Assembly (NCBI GenBank): GCA_013127575.1
Contig: CP053418.1
Span: 3,844,001-3,908,000, forward strand
Length of the DNA: 64,000 nucleotides
Reading direction: 5' to 3'
Origin: Ramlibacter terrae
Lineage (GTDB): Bacteria; Pseudomonadota; Gammaproteobacteria; Burkholderiales; Burkholderiaceae_C
Position numbers and translations under genes: made by a program. Of the stretch, positions 63,419 through 64,000 are shown one piece after another. Every line of letters begins with the position of its first letter. Position 1 is the first letter of the stretch. The notes under the pieces are model-generated. The model was not told the origin of the DNA and ran no database searches. It worked only from the letters and a program-made list of their open reading frames with translations.

Positions 63419-64000
63419 TCAGGCTGCCACGCCGTCCAGCGTGTAGTTCTGCGGCCCCCGGCTCGCGATCTTCGCGGCGCCGACCTTGTTGCCCAGCTCG
63501 GCGCATTTCGCCAGCGACCACCCCTGCTCCAGGCCGAACAGCAGCGCGCCGCGCCGGGCGTCGCCGCAGCCCGTGGGATCGACGACGGCCTGCGCCTTCA
63601 CCGGCGGCACCACGGTCTTCTCGCCGCCGATCCACACCTCGCAGCCCTCGCCGCCGAGCGTGACCACCAGGCCCTTCGTGCGCTTCGAGATCTCCGCGCT
63701 GCTCCAGCCGGTGCGCTCGGACAGCATCTTGCCTTCGTAGTCGTTCACCGTGACCCACGTGGCCTGGTCGATGAAGGCCGCGAGCTCCTTGCCGTCGAAC
63801 ATCGGCAGGCCCCGGCCCGGGTCGAACACGAAGGGGATGCCGGCCGCCTTGAACTGCGCCGCGTGCTGCAGCATCGCGTCGCGCCCGTCGGGCGAGATGA
63901 TGCCCAGCTTGATGTCGCCGCGCGCGCTGATCTGCGTCAGGTGCGCCTGCATCATCGCGCCCGGGTGGAAGGCCGTGATCTGGTTGTTGTCGCGGTCCGT
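63419..64000 (-). CDS. PfkB-family carbohydrate/adenosine kinase (5' part off window)
   Basis: The C-terminal 190 residues of a PfkB kinase. The catalytic Asp and anion hole are in VVDPTGCGDARRGALLFGL, preceded by VVTLGGEGCEVW and GIPFVFDPGRGLPMFDGKEL. The upstream part shows DNNQITAFH, as in adenosine- and ribokinase-like enzymes. The Arg after GCGDA is unusual (Phe or Trp is common) and may be a CCTGG misread. Convergent with the dehydrogenase. Confidence 0.88.
   Translation of the reverse strand, partial: TDRDNNQITAFHPGAMMQAHLTQISARGDIKLGIISPDGRDAMLQHAAQFKAAGIPFVFDPGRGLPMFDGKELAAFIDQATWVTVNDYEGKMLSERTGWSSAEISKRTKGLVVTLGGEGCEVWIGGEKTVVPPVKAQAVVDPTGCGDARRGALLFGLEQGWSLAKCAELGNKVGAAKIASRGPQNYTLDGVAA

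Overview
The window looks like a chromosomal segment of a high-GC betaproteobacterium, most likely Burkholderiales of the Comamonadaceae type (Ramlibacter/Variovorax-like; this placement is inference). The reasons are the housekeeping blocks hemA-prfA-prmC-grxD, rplU-rpmA-obgE-proB and pilB-pilC-pilD-coaE-zapD-yacG, the proS/rppH pair, and a fused isobutyryl-CoA mutase beside a branched-chain-amino-acid-type ABC transporter. I see no prophage, IS element, CRISPR array or rRNA. There is one tRNA, tRNA-Pro(CGG).

The most important technical point is that dozens of genes are split by 1-2 base slips, and nearly every slip I could localise lies at a CCAGG or CCTGG site; most of the rest lie in homopolymer runs. 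This is the signature of long-read consensus errors at Dcm-like methylated CCWGG sites, not of gene decay. I therefore annotate these genes as intact CDS and give the slip positions.

Layout. 1-15 kb is housekeeping: queF, a 2OG-Fe(II) oxygenase, yaaA, hemA, prfA, prmC, grxD, an AAA ATPase, a lytic transglycosylase, proS, rppH, proB, obgE, rpmA, rplU, ispB and tRNA-Pro. 15-21 kb is sensory: a Crp-like regulator, a three-gene histidine kinase / response regulator / histidine kinase module, and a siderophore-interacting protein divergent from a MarR regulator. 21-41 kb is the most unusual part, a low-oxygen and nitrogen-oxide island. It holds a hemerythrin, an LigAB extradiol dioxygenase, a B-type haem-copper oxidase operon with three multihaem cytochromes c and a 53-residue membrane protein, a DksA/TraR-like zinc-finger protein, a newly recognised 51-residue membrane protein, fnr, hemN, a second hemerythrin, a three-domain copper nitrite reductase (nirK), two NnrS-type membrane proteins, a SufT-like DUF59 protein, nsrR, a quinol nitric oxide reductase (norB), a DUF2249 protein, a third hemerythrin, and acr3/arsC. 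FNR-type boxes, several sharing a GCAG spacer, sit in front of most of these transcription units. Two inverted repeats of form AGGTG-N11-CACCT, probably NsrR operators, sit in front of nirK and the norB operon. Together they suggest one O2/NO-controlled regulon that respires oxygen at low tension and reduces nitrite to N2O. No nitrate or N2O reductase is encoded here.

41-50 kb carries the type IV pilus genes pilBCD, coaE, zapD, yacG and an overlapping argJ / DUF815 ATPase / mutT-like chain. 50-54 kb is a complete TRAP transporter whose large subunit carries a tandem Leu-Ala-Glu-Pro-Pro repeat insert. 54-64 kb has icmF, an ABC uptake system (livGF, binding protein, livHM), a short-chain dehydrogenase and a PfkB-type sugar/nucleoside kinase that runs off the right edge.
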